DNA of 64,000 nt from Paucibacter sp. Y2R2-4 (GCF_025717535.1 NZ_JAJIRO010000001.1:124001-188000), one strand, 5' to 3'; positions 7,971 to 18,452 are shown, counted from the stretch's first letter. Translations and numbers: made by a program. Notes: generated by a model not told the origin, from the sequence alone.

Positions 7971-10639
7971 CACCAATCCTCCTTGACGGCTTGCACCGCT
8001 TTCGCGCTCAAGGCTTGGCGCCCAGCCAAAAGCGTGGTGGCCACGCCAGCCAAAAACACTGCGGCCAGCAAGCTCAAGAGCGGCTGCCAGGGCAGACTGA
8101 GTTCCATGCTCCAGTGAAAGCTCTGCGGGTTGACCACATAGACCAGCACCGCACTGAGGCCCACTCCCAGGGCCAAGCCCGCCAATGCGCCCACGCCGCA
8201 GAGCAGCGCCGCCTCCAGCGTCAGCAGACGCAAGATGCCGGCGCGGCTCAGGCCCAGATGCCAGAGCAGGCCGAACTCCCGTTTGCGCGCCAAGGCTTGC
8301 GCCGACTGGCTGGCCGCAATGCCAAAGAGCCCAATGGCCAGCGCCACCGCTTGCAGCCAGCGGGTGACGGCAAAACTGCGGTCGAAGATATGCATGGAGA
8401 TGCTGCTCAGCTCATCCAACGAGGCCAGCTCCAGGTCCTCCGCTTGGTCTGCGAGCGCGCGGATGCGCGGGCTCAGCTCACTGGCGCGTTCGCCAGGGCG
8501 CAGCCAGAGCAGCAACTCGGTGGTGCTGCGCTCGCCACTCCAGGCGCGGTAGTCCGACAGCGCCATGATCAGCGCCGAGTTCTGGCGGGCATAGTCGCGC
8601 CAAACGCCGCGCACAAAGGCGAGGCGCTGGCGTGGGTCGGCCTCGCTTGGGCGAGCTTGTTCGCCCGAAATGTCATCCAGACTGAGCCAGAAGCTTTGCC
8701 CCAGCCGCAGCTTCAGGCGGTCTCGCATGGCTTCGTTGATGTAGACCGCTTGGGCACCCGGCTGCGGGCTTGGCGCCAAGAGGCCACTCAAAGGCAGGTC
8801 TTTCTCGTTCACCGTGCGGGCCATCAGCGCCACAGGGTTGGCCTGGCCGGCCAGCCAAAGCTTGCCGCTGTACTGGGGCAGGGTCTTTGCCGCCAGGCCG
8901 CTGCTTTGCAACTGGTCCAACAAGTGCTGCGGCAAGGGCGCCACCTGGCCGCTGCCCACCCGCAAGCTGGAGCGCAGATACAAGTCGGCCGGCAGCATCT
9001 GGTCCAGCCAGGTCTGCAAGGCGCTGCGAAAGCTCCCCACCATGGCCAGCATGGCGACCGACAAGCTCAGCGCCACCAAAACGCCGGCCAAGGCGCGGCT
9101 GGATGCGGCGGCTTGGTCTTTGGCGTGTTCTCGCACCAGCAGCAAGGTGGCGCTCTGCGGAAAGAAGCTCAGCAACGAAGTGCTCGCCCGCAAGAGGCTG
9201 GGCACGCAGGCAATGCCGCCCAGCAGCAAGCTCAGCATGGCCGCATAGGCGGCCACCGGCACTTCGGCCAAGCCGGTAGACGCAGGCAGGGGCGGCAGCA
9301 AAGCCAGCAGCAACCCCAGCAGCAAGAGGGCCAGGCCCAGCCAGCGCGGCAAGGGCTTGCCGCTGTCACTGCCCAGACCCTTGAGCACCTGGGCCACCGG
9401 CATGCGCCTGACCGCCAAGGCGGGCAGGGCGCTGGCCATCAAGCTGATCAACAAGCCCAAGAGACCAAAGCCAGCGGCCGCAGGCAGGTGGTGGCTCGCG
9501 TCGAAGTGCAAGCCGACCGAACTGCCTAGCCCCACGGCCAAGCCCAGATCACCCGCCAACACATGGCGCAGGCCCAGATCGGCCAAGGCCCAGCCCAGCA
9601 GCAGACCCAGCAAGCTGCCCAAGAGCCCCAGCACCAGTCCCTCAAACAGGATCAGCCGGCCTCGTTCGGAGGCGCTGAGCCCCAAGACGCCCAGCAAAGC
9701 CAGCTGCGGCAGGCGCTGGCTGACCGACAAAGAGATCACCGCAAAGACCAGAAAGCTGCCGCTGAACAAGGCCATCAAGGACAGCATGCCAAGATTCACT
9801 CGGTAGGCCCGGGTGATGTCGCTCATCCATGCGCCCTCATCGCTGGGCGGGCTGAGGCTCAGGCCGGCGGGCAGTCCTTGCGGCACGGCTGCTTTGGAGA
9901 ATGCACGAGCCCAGGTGTCCGGCGCAAGACCGGGCTGCAAACGCAGATCAATGCGATCGATCTGGCCCAGGCGACCCAAAAGCACTTGCGCGCCGGCAAT
10001 GTCCAGCACCGCCAGTGGCGCCGCGCCGCCTTGGTGGCGCCCGCCGTAGCGCAGCACATGGTCGCGGCCTTGTCCGCTCTTGGCCTCGGCCACGCGCAGG
10101 GTCAAGGGTTCACCCATCGCAGGGCTAATGGCCAATCTACGCAGGGCCGCTTCATTGAGAAAGATGCGCTCAGGGTCGAGCAATTGCAATGCGGCGTTCG
10201 CAGGGCCGGCGTCCCTCTCGGCTTGAGGCAGCAAATCGGGCGAGACTGCCGCCGCCTGCAAGGCATCGATGCCGATCACGGTCAAATTGAAAGGCTTGCC
10301 ATCGCTGCCCCGGAGCTGGGCCTGGCCTTCCAGCCGCGCTGCGGCCAGGCTCAGGCCGGGCAGGGCGGCGATACGGGCATAGTCGGCCTCTGAGATGGCG
10401 CCCGCGCCTTCTTTCGAGCGACCTTGCACGATCAAATCGGCCCGGCCTTCGATGCTGGACGCCGCGCGACCAAATTCCGCCAAGGCGCTGCTATTGAGCA
10501 AATGCACCGCGTAGGCCAGGGCCACGCCCAGCACGATGGCCAAGAGGGCCAGCGACTGGCGGCCCGCTTGGTGACGCAGCACCGGCCATGACAAGCCGCG
10601 CAGCCAGCGCAACCAATGCAGGAGCGGGCCAGGCTGCAT
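7970..10639 (-). CDS. FtsX-type ABC permease, two permease units fused (AttF/AttG-like)
   Basis: 889 residues. One N-terminal helix and a large periplasmic region are followed by a cluster of helices (about residues 285-430), a second region starting with another helix (about 505-535), a second periplasmic part and three C-terminal helices. This is two FtsX/MacB-like permease units in one chain, as in the COG3127/COG0577 type. Such permeases move lipoproteins or envelope components and do not transport small solutes across the membrane. It lies two bases after the ATPase gene and overlaps the start of the lipocalin-like hydrolase gene, so the three form a unit. Confidence 0.88.
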   Translation of the reverse strand: MQPGPLLHWLRWLRGLSWPVLRHQAGRQSLALLAIVLGVALAYAVHLLNSSALAEFGRAASSIEGRADLIVQGRSKEGAGAISEADYARIAALPGLSLAAARLEGQAQLRGSDGKPFNLTVIGIDALQAAAVSPDLLPQAERDAGPANAALQLLDPERIFLNEAALRRLAISPAMGEPLTLRVAEAKSGQGRDHVLRYGGRHQGGAAPLAVLDIAGAQVLLGRLGQIDRIDLRLQPGLAPDTWARAFSKAAVPQGLPAGLSLSPPSDEGAWMSDITRAYRVNLGMLSLMALFSGSFLVFAVISLSVSQRLPQLALLGVLGLSASERGRLILFEGLVLGLLGSLLGLLLGWALADLGLRHVLAGDLGLAVGLGSSVGLHFDASHHLPAAAGFGLLGLLISLMASALPALAVRRMPVAQVLKGLGSDSGKPLPRWLGLALLLLGLLLALLPPLPASTGLAEVPVAAYAAMLSLLLGGIACVPSLLRASTSLLSFFPQSATLLLVREHAKDQAAASSRALAGVLVALSLSVAMLAMVGSFRSALQTWLDQMLPADLYLRSSLRVGSGQVAPLPQHLLDQLQSSGLAAKTLPQYSGKLWLAGQANPVALMARTVNEKDLPLSGLLAPSPQPGAQAVYINEAMRDRLKLRLGQSFWLSLDDISGEQARPSEADPRQRLAFVRGVWRDYARQNSALIMALSDYRAWSGERSTTELLLWLRPGERASELSPRIRALADQAEDLELASLDELSSISMHIFDRSFAVTRWLQAVALAIGLFGIAASQSAQALARKREFGLLWHLGLSRAGILRLLTLEAALLCGVGALAGLALGVGLSAVLVYVVNPQSFHWSMELSLPWQPLLSLLAAVFLAGVATTLLAGRQALSAKAVQAVKEDW

Positions 10640-10641
10640 GT

Positions 10642-11334
10642 TTAGTGCGCGTCGTGATCGCGCAAAGACGAGTCGCCGAAGCGCACTTCACTCAGCCCTC
10701 GCTCATCCAGCCTCAGGCAGCGATGTGCACGCGCTGCGGCGCGCTCCGAGTGGGTGACCAAAAGGCAGGCCGCACCTTGTTCTTGAACTTGGGCCAGCAG
10801 CAGATCCAGCACCAGACTGGCACTGCTGGCGTCCAAATTGCCGGTGGGCTCATCGGCCAGCACCAGGGCCGGGCGGTGCACCAAGGCTCGGGCGATGGCG
10901 ACGCGCTGCATTTGTCCGCCGGAAAGCTGCCTCGGCATGCGCGCGCCTAGGCCTGGCAAACCGACGCTGGCCAACATCTGCTGCACCCGAGCGGGGTCGG
11001 GGCGCTGCAGCAAGAGCAAGGGCAGGGCGATGTTGTCGGCCACGCTCAGGTGCGGCAGCAAATGAAAGGCCTGGAACACAAAGCCCAGTTTGGCGCGGCG
11101 CAACCGGGCTTGCTCGGGCTCGCTCATCGCGCTGAGTTCCACGCCGTCCAGCCAGACGCTGCCGCTGTCGGGCCGGTCCAAGCCGGCCAGGCAATTCATC
11201 AAGGTGGATTTGCCCGAGCCGGATTCGCCCAGCAAGGCCACCATCTCGCCAGCAGCCAATTGCAGACTCAGGTCCGCAAAGACCGCTTGGCCCGCGTAGG
11301 CCTTGCTCAGCGCGCGGGCTTCAAGCAGGGCCAT
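10642..11334 (-). CDS. ABC transporter ATP-binding protein (LolD/AttE-like)
   Basis: 230 residues from the ATG at 11334; the frame is open 34 codons further upstream, but that part is the end of miaA read in another frame. It has Walker [10 protein letters not shown], the signature [15 protein letters not shown], Walker [13 protein letters not shown] and a final H-loop (VTHSERAA). The ADEPTGNLD form is typical of the MacB/LolD/FtsE class that partners FtsX-type permeases. The start lies inside the last 14 bases of miaA, and the permease follows two bases downstream, so translation is coupled. It should energise the permease at 7970-10639. Confidence 0.92.
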   Translation of the reverse strand: MALLEARALSKAYAGQAVFADLSLQLAAGEMVALLGESGSGKSTLMNCLAGLDRPDSGSVWLDGVELSAMSEPEQARLRRAKLGFVFQAFHLLPHLSVADNIALPLLLLQRPDPARVQQMLASVGLPGLGARMPRQLSGGQMQRVAIARALVHRPALVLADEPTGNLDASSASLVLDLLLAQVQEQGAACLLVTHSERAAARAHRCLRLDERGLSEVRFGDSSLRDHDAH

Positions 11335-12316
11335 GGCTGGCGTTGGCGCTCGGCTGGGCTGAGGTTTGGGACTTCCGCAGCAGGCGCTGCAAGGCGGCCA
11401 GCACATGCAGCTGCGCCTGCGGATCTTCGCAGGCAATCACCTGGCGTTGCGGCATGCTGCGTAGCCAGGTCATTTGGCGCTTGGCCAGTTGCCGGGTGGC
11501 GGCAATGCCGCGCTCTGGCAGCGACTTGAAGTCGCCGCTGTCCAGCGACTCCCAGGTCTGGCGGTAGCCCACGCAGCGCATCGAAGGCAGCTCAGGATTG
11601 AGATCACCGCGCGCCTTCAGTGCGCGCACCTCGTCCACCAAGCCGTCAGCCAGCATCTGCTCGAAACGTTTCGCCAAGCGGGCGTGCAGCCAGCCTCGGT
11701 CACTGGGCTCCAGGGAGATCAGCGGCCAATCCACACCGAGGCTGCGCACTTGGTGCAACTCACTCATGGGCCGGCCCGACAAGATGCAAACTTCCAGCGC
11801 TCTTTGAATGCGCTGCGAATCGCCGGGCGCCAGGCGCGCTGCCGTGACGGGGTCAAGTCTTGCCAGTTCGGCATGAAGGGCCGGCCAACCTTGGGCCGCC
11901 GCCTTGGCATCAAGCTCGGCACGCAAATCCTCGTCGGCCTGCGGCATCTCGCTCAAGCCATCGAACAAGGCCTTGAAGTAGAGCATGGTGCCGCCAACCA
12001 AGAGCGGCAGCTTGCCGCGCGCCAAGATCTCATCGGCCAACTGCCGCGCCGAGGCGACGAACTGTGCGGCCGAGTAAGACTCCAGCGGATCGATGATGTC
12101 GATCAGATGGTGTGGTACTGCCGCCAACTCCGCCGCCGTCGGCTTGGCCGTGCCGATGTCCATGCCTCGGTAGACCAGGGCCGAATCGACGCTGATGATT
12201 TCCACCGGCAAGAACTCGGCTGCGGCCAAGGCGGCCGCCGTCTTGCCGCAACCAGTCGGCCCGGCAATGCAAATCGGCCCCGTGAACTGCATCTTTTGAA
12301 TGGGGGTCAGCTTCAT
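11321..12316 (-). CDS. miaA: tRNA dimethylallyltransferase
   Basis: 331 residues. MiaA adds a dimethylallyl group to N6 of A37 in tRNAs reading UNN codons. The P-loop GPTGCGKTA, the [16 protein letters not shown] segment (substrate tRNA/DMAPP site) and LVGGTMLY are all present in the expected order. A second possible start is Met9 (12292). It lies 30 bases after a pseudouridine synthase gene and overlaps the downstream ATPase gene, so it is inside one minus-strand transcription run. In many Burkholderiales miaA directly follows mutL; here the pseudouridine synthase gene separates them. Confidence 0.96.
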   Translation of the reverse strand: MKLTPIQKMQFTGPICIAGPTGCGKTAAALAAAEFLPVEIISVDSALVYRGMDIGTAKPTAAELAAVPHHLIDIIDPLESYSAAQFVASARQLADEILARGKLPLLVGGTMLYFKALFDGLSEMPQADEDLRAELDAKAAAQGWPALHAELARLDPVTAARLAPGDSQRIQRALEVCILSGRPMSELHQVRSLGVDWPLISLEPSDRGWLHARLAKRFEQMLADGLVDEVRALKARGDLNPELPSMRCVGYRQTWESLDSGDFKSLPERGIAATRQLAKRQMTWLRSMPQRQVIACEDPQAQLHVLAALQRLLRKSQTSAQPSANASHGPA

Positions 12317-12346
12317 TTTCTTAGGCGCAAACTGCCAGGCACTGCA

Positions 12347-14227
12347 TCAGTCAAAACGCTCCCAAGGCGTCAGAAAGCGCCATTGGCCGACCGGCAGATT
12401 GCCCAGATTGATGCGGCCGATGCGCACCCGCTTCAGCCCCACCACCTTGAGGCCGACTTGCTCGCACATGCGGCGAATCTGGCGCTTGCGCCCCTCGCGC
12501 AGCACGAAGCGCAGTTGGTCCTCGTTTTGCCAGCTGACCTTGGCGGGCTTGAGCTGAACGCCGTCCAGTTCCAGGCCATGGTTCAGCAGTTCCAGATCGG
12601 CGGCCGGCAGGCGACCGTCTTCGCTGCGCACACCGTCGCGGCCGTGGTACTCGACCCGCACCAGGTATTCTTTTTCGATGCTGGAGTCTTCGCCGATCAG
12701 CAGCTTGGCGATGCGACCGTCCTGGGTCAGCACCAGCAGGCCGGTGGAGTCGATGTCCAAGCGTCCGGCCGGAGCCAGGCCACGCGAGTGACCGATGTGG
12801 TACTTGATGCCCGAGCTGTCTTCGCTCCACTGCGCGTCTGACTTGATCAAGACAGACGCAGGCTCATAGCCGTCTTCGGCCTGACCGGACACATAACCGA
12901 TCGGCTTGTGCAAGAGGATGGTGACGCGCTTGGCCTGTTCCTTGTGGGCCAGCGGATCGATCTCAATCTTTACATCGGGCGAAACGCGTTGACCTAACAC
13001 GGCCAGCTTGCCGTCGACGCGCACCCAGCCGGCAGCAATCCACTCATCGGCTTCGCGGCGTGAAGCCAGGCCGAGTACGCCCATTTGCTTGGACAAGCGC
13101 ACGCCTTCGCTGTTCGGGTCGATGTAGACGTCGCCGTCTTCATCATCCTCGTCATCATTGAGCTGACGCCGCAATTGAGCGGCAGCCTCGCGCAGATGCG
13201 CAGGCAGTTGTTGCCCGGCGCGCTCGGCGGCTGCGGAAGGACGGGGGTAGCCGGGGCGCGGGCCGCTGGCACGACGTTGATCTTGACGGGGCTCTTGGCG
13301 TGAGTCTTGGCGCGGATCCTGACGTGGGTCTTGGCGCTGACCCCGATAGCCCTCGCGCGGGTCTTCGCGCCTCGAATCGTGGAAAGACTCGCGGCGCGGC
13401 TCTTGGGCGTAAGACGGGCGCTGGCCTTGCCAGCGGTCTTCGCGACGACCGGCACCGCCAGGGCCGCTGGGGGCAAACCTATCATCGGGATGGCGGCGCG
13501 GGCCTCCGTCCGACCCGCCCTGGCCATAGCCTCGGCCAGGGTTGGCATCGCGGCCAAAGCCGGGGCGCCTGTCGTCTTGACGCGGGCCTTGTTGGCCATA
13601 TTGGCTTTGTGAACCTTGTGGACCTTGCGAGCCGCGTGGTCCATAGCTTCCGGGGCCGCGTGCATCGCGCGACTCATACGGGCGACCCTGTGGGCCACGA
13701 CCGTCGTCACGGAATTGAGGGCGCCCCTCATAACGACCTTCAAAGCGATCGTCATTGCGCCCTTCATTGCGACCCTCAAAGCGCGGCTGCTCACGCCCAC
13801 GGAAGCCTTGCTCCGAGCGGCTTTCAAAGCGCTGACCTTGATTGCGCCAACCATCGCGGGCTTGGCCGCCATGGCCTCCATGGCCCTCGTTAGCGGGACC
13901 ACGCGCTGGGCCACGGGCATCGCCACGTGGGCCGCCGCGGTCGCCACCTTCATGGCCACGGAAGGGCCGATCGGACGGGCGGTCGGAATGACGGTCAGTG
14001 GGCCGATCCGAGGGACGCCCCGGTGGCCCCGAGCGGCGCTCATCGCCGCGGCGGCCTTCAAACTGAGCCTGGCGCTGTTCACGCTCGGCCTTGGCCTGCT
14101 CCAGGCTTTGGCGAGGGCGTGAAACGCCCTTGCCGCGGATCGGTGCGCGACGTTCGGCGTCGGGACCGCGTTTGCCGGAACCACTAGGGCCTGCATTGTT
14201 CTTCTTGTTGAGTTTTAAAGTGGCCAT
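12347..14227 (-). CDS. RsuA/RluB-family pseudouridine synthase with a giant disordered N-terminus
   Basis: 626 residues. The C-terminal 250 form an S4 RNA-binding domain (starting [20 protein letters not shown], about residue 375) and the catalytic domain with [11 protein letters not shown], whose Asp near residue 489 is the expected nucleophile, plus the RKRQIRRM motif. The enzyme isomerises uridine in rRNA; whether the site is that of RluB, RluE or RluF is not clear. Residues 1-365 are low-complexity, rich in Arg, Gly, Asp, Gln and Pro, with runs of DRPSD and DPRQ repeats, far longer than in E. coli homologues. A GGAGG four bases before ATG supports the start. Confidence 0.88.
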   Translation of the reverse strand: MATLKLNKKNNAGPSGSGKRGPDAERRAPIRGKGVSRPRQSLEQAKAEREQRQAQFEGRRGDERRSGPPGRPSDRPTDRHSDRPSDRPFRGHEGGDRGGPRGDARGPARGPANEGHGGHGGQARDGWRNQGQRFESRSEQGFRGREQPRFEGRNEGRNDDRFEGRYEGRPQFRDDGRGPQGRPYESRDARGPGSYGPRGSQGPQGSQSQYGQQGPRQDDRRPGFGRDANPGRGYGQGGSDGGPRRHPDDRFAPSGPGGAGRREDRWQGQRPSYAQEPRRESFHDSRREDPREGYRGQRQDPRQDPRQDSRQEPRQDQRRASGPRPGYPRPSAAAERAGQQLPAHLREAAAQLRRQLNDDEDDEDGDVYIDPNSEGVRLSKQMGVLGLASRREADEWIAAGWVRVDGKLAVLGQRVSPDVKIEIDPLAHKEQAKRVTILLHKPIGYVSGQAEDGYEPASVLIKSDAQWSEDSSGIKYHIGHSRGLAPAGRLDIDSTGLLVLTQDGRIAKLLIGEDSSIEKEYLVRVEYHGRDGVRSEDGRLPAADLELLNHGLELDGVQLKPAKVSWQNEDQLRFVLREGRKRQIRRMCEQVGLKVVGLKRVRIGRINLGNLPVGQWRFLTPWERFD

Positions 14228-14324
14228 CTTGCCTCCGGGGGGTCCATCAAAAACATGTCGCCGCTGCGGCCCATCAAGGCTTCAGCGGCAAACGAGCGCG
14301 GGCGTTGCGCCTAGGAAAACTGCT

Positions 14325-16295
14325 TCAACGTCCGCGCAAAAACAGCGCATCCAGTTCACGCATGGTCAGTTGCCGCCAAGTCGGGCGACCATGATTGCAC
14401 TGATCGGCTCTCTCGGTGCGTTCCATATCGCGCAAGAGCCCATTCATTTCTTCCAAGCTCAGCTGGCGATTGGCCCGCACTGCACCATGGCAGGCCATGG
14501 TGGCCAAAATCTCGTGCTGCGCACGCTCAATCGCATGGCTGGCGTCAAACTGCCCCAACTCGGCCAGCACGCCACGCACCAAGTCCACCACATCGCCGCC
14601 CATCAGCAGCGCCGGGCGGGCGCGCACCGCTAGCACCTTGGCCGACAGGGGGGCGACATCCATGCCCAAGCGCTCCAGCGTCGAGGCATGCGCTTCGGCG
14701 GCGGCGATCTCGGCGGCGGTGGCGGCAAAGGTGATGGGGATCAGCAAGGGCTGGGATTCGATCTTGGCTGAACCTAAGCTGGCCTTGAGTCGCTCGTAGA
14801 CCACGCGCTCATGGGCCGCATGCATATCGACAATGATGAGGCCCTGGGCGTTCTCGGCCAGCACATAAACACCCTGGATCTGCGCAATCGCGCGGCCCAA
14901 GGGCCAGTCATGGGCGGGCAGTGTTTGGGCTGGCAATGTATGGGCCGGCAGTGATTGGGAAGGAGAATCAGCTGCCGCAGGGTCAGGTCTTGCCATGGGC
15001 AAGTTTGCTGAATTCTGGCCATACAGCGTTGCGACCTCACTCAGCCCCAAGGAACTCTGGGTATTGCTGCGCCAGCTGGGCACTCCCTTGTTGTAGTCGG
15101 CGCGGTTCTCCTCGGCCTGAGCGGCGGCCGGCTTGAACCAGACCGGCGGATTGCCGGGCGAGGGGCGGGTGCCGGTGATCACGGTTGCGGCGGATTCGGT
15201 GTCCGAAGTGATCGAGGCTTGTGCAGGCTCAGGCGCAGCCAACTCATTGGAGCGCGAGGCCGCCAGCGCATCTTGCACCGCGTAGCGCACCTGCTGGTGC
15301 ATCTCGCGGCCATCGCGAAAGCGCACCTCGATCTTGGTCGGGTGCACATTCACATCGACCCGATCCGGCGCGATCTCGATGAACAAGACATAGCAGGGCT
15401 GGCGATGGCCGTGCAAGACATCTTCATAGGCCGAGCGGATGCCGTGGGCAATCAGCTTGTCACGCACATAACGGCCATTGACATAGACGTACTGCATATC
15501 GGCGCGGCTGCGCGCCGCTTCCGGCAAGCCAGCCCGGCCATAGATGCGCAGTGGCCCGGCTTCTGAGTAGACCGGTCGGCTTGCTGCCATGAACTCGGCG
15601 CCCAAGACATCGCTCAGGCGCTGCTCGGACCCGCCGGCCCGCAATTGCTCGACCAGCTTGCCTTCATGCCAAACGCTGAAAGCCACATCCGGGCGGGCCA
15701 GCGCATGGCGGCGCACCGACTCCAGGCAATGCGCCAGCTCGGTGGCGTCGGTCTTCAAGAACTTGCGGCGTGCCGGGGTACTGAAAAAGAGTTCACGCAC
15801 CTCCACGCTGGTGCCGCGCGCCCGAGCGGCCGGCTGCAACTCGCCCGAGCGGGCGTCGAGCCGGTGGGCATGTGGGGCGCCCTCAAAACGGCTGGAAACC
15901 GCCATCTCGGCCACCGAAGAGATAGCGGCCAGGGCCTCACCACGAAAACCCATGGTGGCCACCGACTCCAACTCGTCCAGCGAGCGGATCTTGCTGGTGG
16001 CATGACGCTTCAAGGCCAGCGGCAATTCTTCGACGGGGATGCCCAGGCCGTCATCCTCCACCACGATGGCGCGCACGCCGCCGGCCATCAGCTTCACCTG
16101 GATCTGGCTGGCGCCCGCGTCAAGCGCGTTGTCCACCAACTCGCGTACGACGGACGCAGGCCGCTCCACCACCTCGCCGGCAGCGATCTGGCTGATCAGT
16201 TCATCGGGGAGTTCGCGAATGGCGCGCCGGGCGGCGGGCTGGGCCACGGCGCCACTCGGCGCAGGCGGCAAAGAAACAGGGGAGGACACATCCAT
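14325..16295 (-). CDS. mutL: DNA mismatch repair protein MutL
   Basis: 656 residues from the ATG at 16295; the frame is open further upstream but this would run over the dedA gene. The GHKL ATPase N-terminus is intact: ISQIAAGEVVERPASVV, NALDAGA, the DDGLGIP motif and GFRGEALAAI. The C-terminal domain carries DMHAAHERVVYE (about residues 488-500), matching the DQHA(x)2E(x)4E metal site of the endonuclease-active MutL class with Gln replaced by Met, as seen in other betaproteobacteria. The nicking type of mismatch repair is therefore likely. The middle linker (residues 345-450) is low-complexity and contains short LPAQTLPA-like repeats. Confidence 0.96.
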   Translation of the reverse strand: MDVSSPVSLPPAPSGAVAQPAARRAIRELPDELISQIAAGEVVERPASVVRELVDNALDAGASQIQVKLMAGGVRAIVVEDDGLGIPVEELPLALKRHATSKIRSLDELESVATMGFRGEALAAISSVAEMAVSSRFEGAPHAHRLDARSGELQPAARARGTSVEVRELFFSTPARRKFLKTDATELAHCLESVRRHALARPDVAFSVWHEGKLVEQLRAGGSEQRLSDVLGAEFMAASRPVYSEAGPLRIYGRAGLPEAARSRADMQYVYVNGRYVRDKLIAHGIRSAYEDVLHGHRQPCYVLFIEIAPDRVDVNVHPTKIEVRFRDGREMHQQVRYAVQDALAASRSNELAAPEPAQASITSDTESAATVITGTRPSPGNPPVWFKPAAAQAEENRADYNKGVPSWRSNTQSSLGLSEVATLYGQNSANLPMARPDPAAADSPSQSLPAHTLPAQTLPAHDWPLGRAIAQIQGVYVLAENAQGLIIVDMHAAHERVVYERLKASLGSAKIESQPLLIPITFAATAAEIAAAEAHASTLERLGMDVAPLSAKVLAVRARPALLMGGDVVDLVRGVLAELGQFDASHAIERAQHEILATMACHGAVRANRQLSLEEMNGLLRDMERTERADQCNHGRPTWRQLTMRELDALFLRGR

Positions 16296-16379
16296 GACGC
16301 TATTGTAAGAAGTATGGCTGCATGGCCCGACTCGGGCGGCCAAATCTGCCGTCATCATCTGCAGCCATAATCCGCCGCC

Positions 16380-17021
16380 ATGGAACTTCTCACCTCCTTG
16401 ATTGACTTCATCGTCCATGTGGACCGCCATTTGGCTGACTTCGTGGCGCTTTACGGCAACTGGATTTACGGCCTGCTGTTCTTGATCATTTTTGTCGAGA
16501 CCGGCTTGGTGGTCATGCCCTTCTTGCCCGGCGACTCGCTGCTTTTCGTGGTGGGCGCCATGTGCGGCACCGGTTTGATGGACCTGGGCACCGCCATGGC
16601 GGTGATGTTGACCGCGGCAGTGGCCGGCAATCAGACCAATTACACGATTGGCCGCTTCTTTGGCCCCAAAGTGTTCCAGTGGGAGCACTCGCGCTTCTTC
16701 AACAAAGAAGCCTTCAATACGGCGCATGAGTTTTATGAGCGCCGAGGCGGCGTGGCCTTGATCATTGCCCGCTTCATGCCTTTTGCTCGCACTTTCGCGC
16801 CTTTTGTGGCCGGCGTGGCGCAGATGACGCGTCGCAAATTCACTTTCTACGATGTGGCCGGTGCGCTGCTCTGGATTGGTAGCGTGACGCTGGCGGGCTA
16901 TGCCTTCGGCAATGTGCCCGCCGTCAAACACAATCTGGAGAAGATCATCTGGGCCATGATCATCATCCCCGGCTTGGTGATCATCATTGGCGGCATGCGC
17001 GGCAAAAAGAAGAGCGCCTAA
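16380..17021 (+). CDS. DedA family membrane protein
   Basis: 213 residues, several membrane helices. The DedA pattern is clear: FVETGLVVMPFLPGDSLLF near residue 40, GNQTNYTIGRFFG, and the Arg-bearing loop ARFMPFARTFAPFVAG. The DedA/VTT family includes lipid scramblases for undecaprenyl phosphate or phosphatidylethanolamine in the inner membrane; several members are proton-dependent. The gene is divergent from mutL, with 84 bases between the starts, and convergent with amiC. It interrupts the amiC-mutL order usual in this bacterial group. Confidence 0.93.
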   Translation: MELLTSLIDFIVHVDRHLADFVALYGNWIYGLLFLIIFVETGLVVMPFLPGDSLLFVVGAMCGTGLMDLGTAMAVMLTAAVAGNQTNYTIGRFFGPKVFQWEHSRFFNKEAFNTAHEFYERRGGVALIIARFMPFARTFAPFVAGVAQMTRRKFTFYDVAGALLWIGSVTLAGYAFGNVPAVKHNLEKIIWAMIIIPGLVIIIGGMRGKKKSA

Positions 17022-17054
17022 GACGCTCCTCAGGCCAAGCTGCCCAGGCCGGCG

Positions 17055-18452
17055 TCAAGACAAAACGCGGTGGCGGGCCAGCGGCGGGTTCTTGGCAAAG
17101 TAACGGGCAATCCCCGTGGCCAAGGCCTCCACCAATTGCTGCTGGTAGTCGGGGTCGCGCAGCTTGGCTTCTTCCGCCGGGTTGGAGATAAAGGCCGTCT
17201 CCACCAGGATAGAAGGCACATCGGGCGCTTTAAGCACCGCAAATCCGGCCTGCTCGACTTGCTTTTTGTGAAGCTGACCGACGCGGCCGATCTGCCCCAG
17301 CACTTCCTTGCCCAGCTTCATGCTGTCTTTGATTTGGGCGGTGGTACTCATGTCCAGCATGGCCTTGAGCACGGTGGCATCTTTGACGACCATATTGTTG
17401 ACCCCGCCCACCATATCGGCGGCATTTTCTTTATTGGCCATCCAGCGTGCGGCTGCACTGCTGGCGGCGCCGTCGCTGAGCGCAAACACTGAGGCGCCAC
17501 GCGCGGCCGGGGTAAAGAAAGCATCCGCGTGGATGGACACGAACAGGTCGGCTTGCACCCGGCGTGCCTTGCGGACCCGTTCATGCAAGGGCACGAAGAA
17601 GTCAGCATCACGGGTCAACATGACGCGAATATTCGGATTGCTATTGAGCCGGTCGCGCAGTTTCAGCGCCACGGCCAGCACCACGTCTTTTTCCTTCAGG
17701 CCCGAGGGGCCGACCGCCCCGGGGTCTTCACCGCCATGGCCGGGGTCGAGCGCGATCACGATCAAGCGATCGAGCTTGGCTTGACTGAATTCTTTGTCAT
17801 CTGGGCTTGTCGGAGCCGGGGGCAGGGTGGGGGCCGGGACGGGCGTTTGCACACTGCTGGCCGGCTTGGCCGCGGCGACCACTGCGGGCGTGGTGATCGG
17901 CGCTTTGCCGATGCGACCGATCAGTTCGCCCAGCGCATCTTGCACCGACTGCGCCGCGGCTTGCTCAGCGGCTTCTTTGTCCTTGACCAGGGCCAGCAAG
18001 GGGTCTTGCTCCTGCTTGGGATACAGGTCGAAGACCAAGCGGTTCTGGTAAGCCGCCACCGGCGCCAAGGTAAAGATCTGCGGCGCCACCGGCTGCTTCA
18101 AGTCCAGCACCAAGCGCACCACACGCGGTGTGTTCTGGCCGACCCGAACCCCGGCAATGTATGGGTCATCGGCTCGCACCTTGGCCAGCAACTCGCGCAA
18201 GCCTGGGCTGAGCTCCAGGCCTTCGACATCGATGACCAAGCGGTCTGGCCCCTCCACCAAAAAATGTTTGGCTTCCAGCGGCTTGTCTGACTCCAGCGTG
18301 ACGCGGGTGTAGTCGCTTGCGGGCCAGACTCGCACCGCCAGGATGGTGCTGGATTTGGGCGCTGCGGCGGCAGACGCAGCCTGCGCCGGCTGCAAACGCA
18401 AGCTCAGCAGCAAGCCACCCATGGCGCCCAGCGCCTCGCGACGGCCCTTCAT
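17055..18452 (-). CDS. amiC: N-acetylmuramoyl-L-alanine amidase (AmiC type)
   Basis: 465 residues. The N-terminus carries a twin-arginine-like signal (GRREALGAMGG), as in E. coli AmiC, which is Tat-exported. An AMIN domain (about residues 40-140; targets septal peptidoglycan) and an Ala/Pro-rich linker follow, then an Amidase_3 domain with DPGHGGEDPGA, VSIHADAF and LVETAFISNP giving the zinc ligands and the catalytic Glu. The enzyme removes stem peptides from glycan strands during daughter-cell separation. ATG overlaps the tsaE stop by four bases, indicating translational coupling. Confidence 0.94.
   Translation of the reverse strand: MKGRREALGAMGGLLLSLRLQPAQAASAAAAPKSSTILAVRVWPASDYTRVTLESDKPLEAKHFLVEGPDRLVIDVEGLELSPGLRELLAKVRADDPYIAGVRVGQNTPRVVRLVLDLKQPVAPQIFTLAPVAAYQNRLVFDLYPKQEQDPLLALVKDKEAAEQAAAQSVQDALGELIGRIGKAPITTPAVVAAAKPASSVQTPVPAPTLPPAPTSPDDKEFSQAKLDRLIVIALDPGHGGEDPGAVGPSGLKEKDVVLAVALKLRDRLNSNPNIRVMLTRDADFFVPLHERVRKARRVQADLFVSIHADAFFTPAARGASVFALSDGAASSAAARWMANKENAADMVGGVNNMVVKDATVLKAMLDMSTTAQIKDSMKLGKEVLGQIGRVGQLHKKQVEQAGFAVLKAPDVPSILVETAFISNPAEEAKLRDPDYQQQLVEALATGIARYFAKNPPLARHRVLS

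Noticed and set aside
12994-14196. Ala/Met-rich frames on both strands opposite or beside the pseudouridine synthase tail
   Set aside because: They are shadows of the low-complexity Arg/Gly/Asp coding repeats; the frame continuing into S4 and catalytic domains is the real one.
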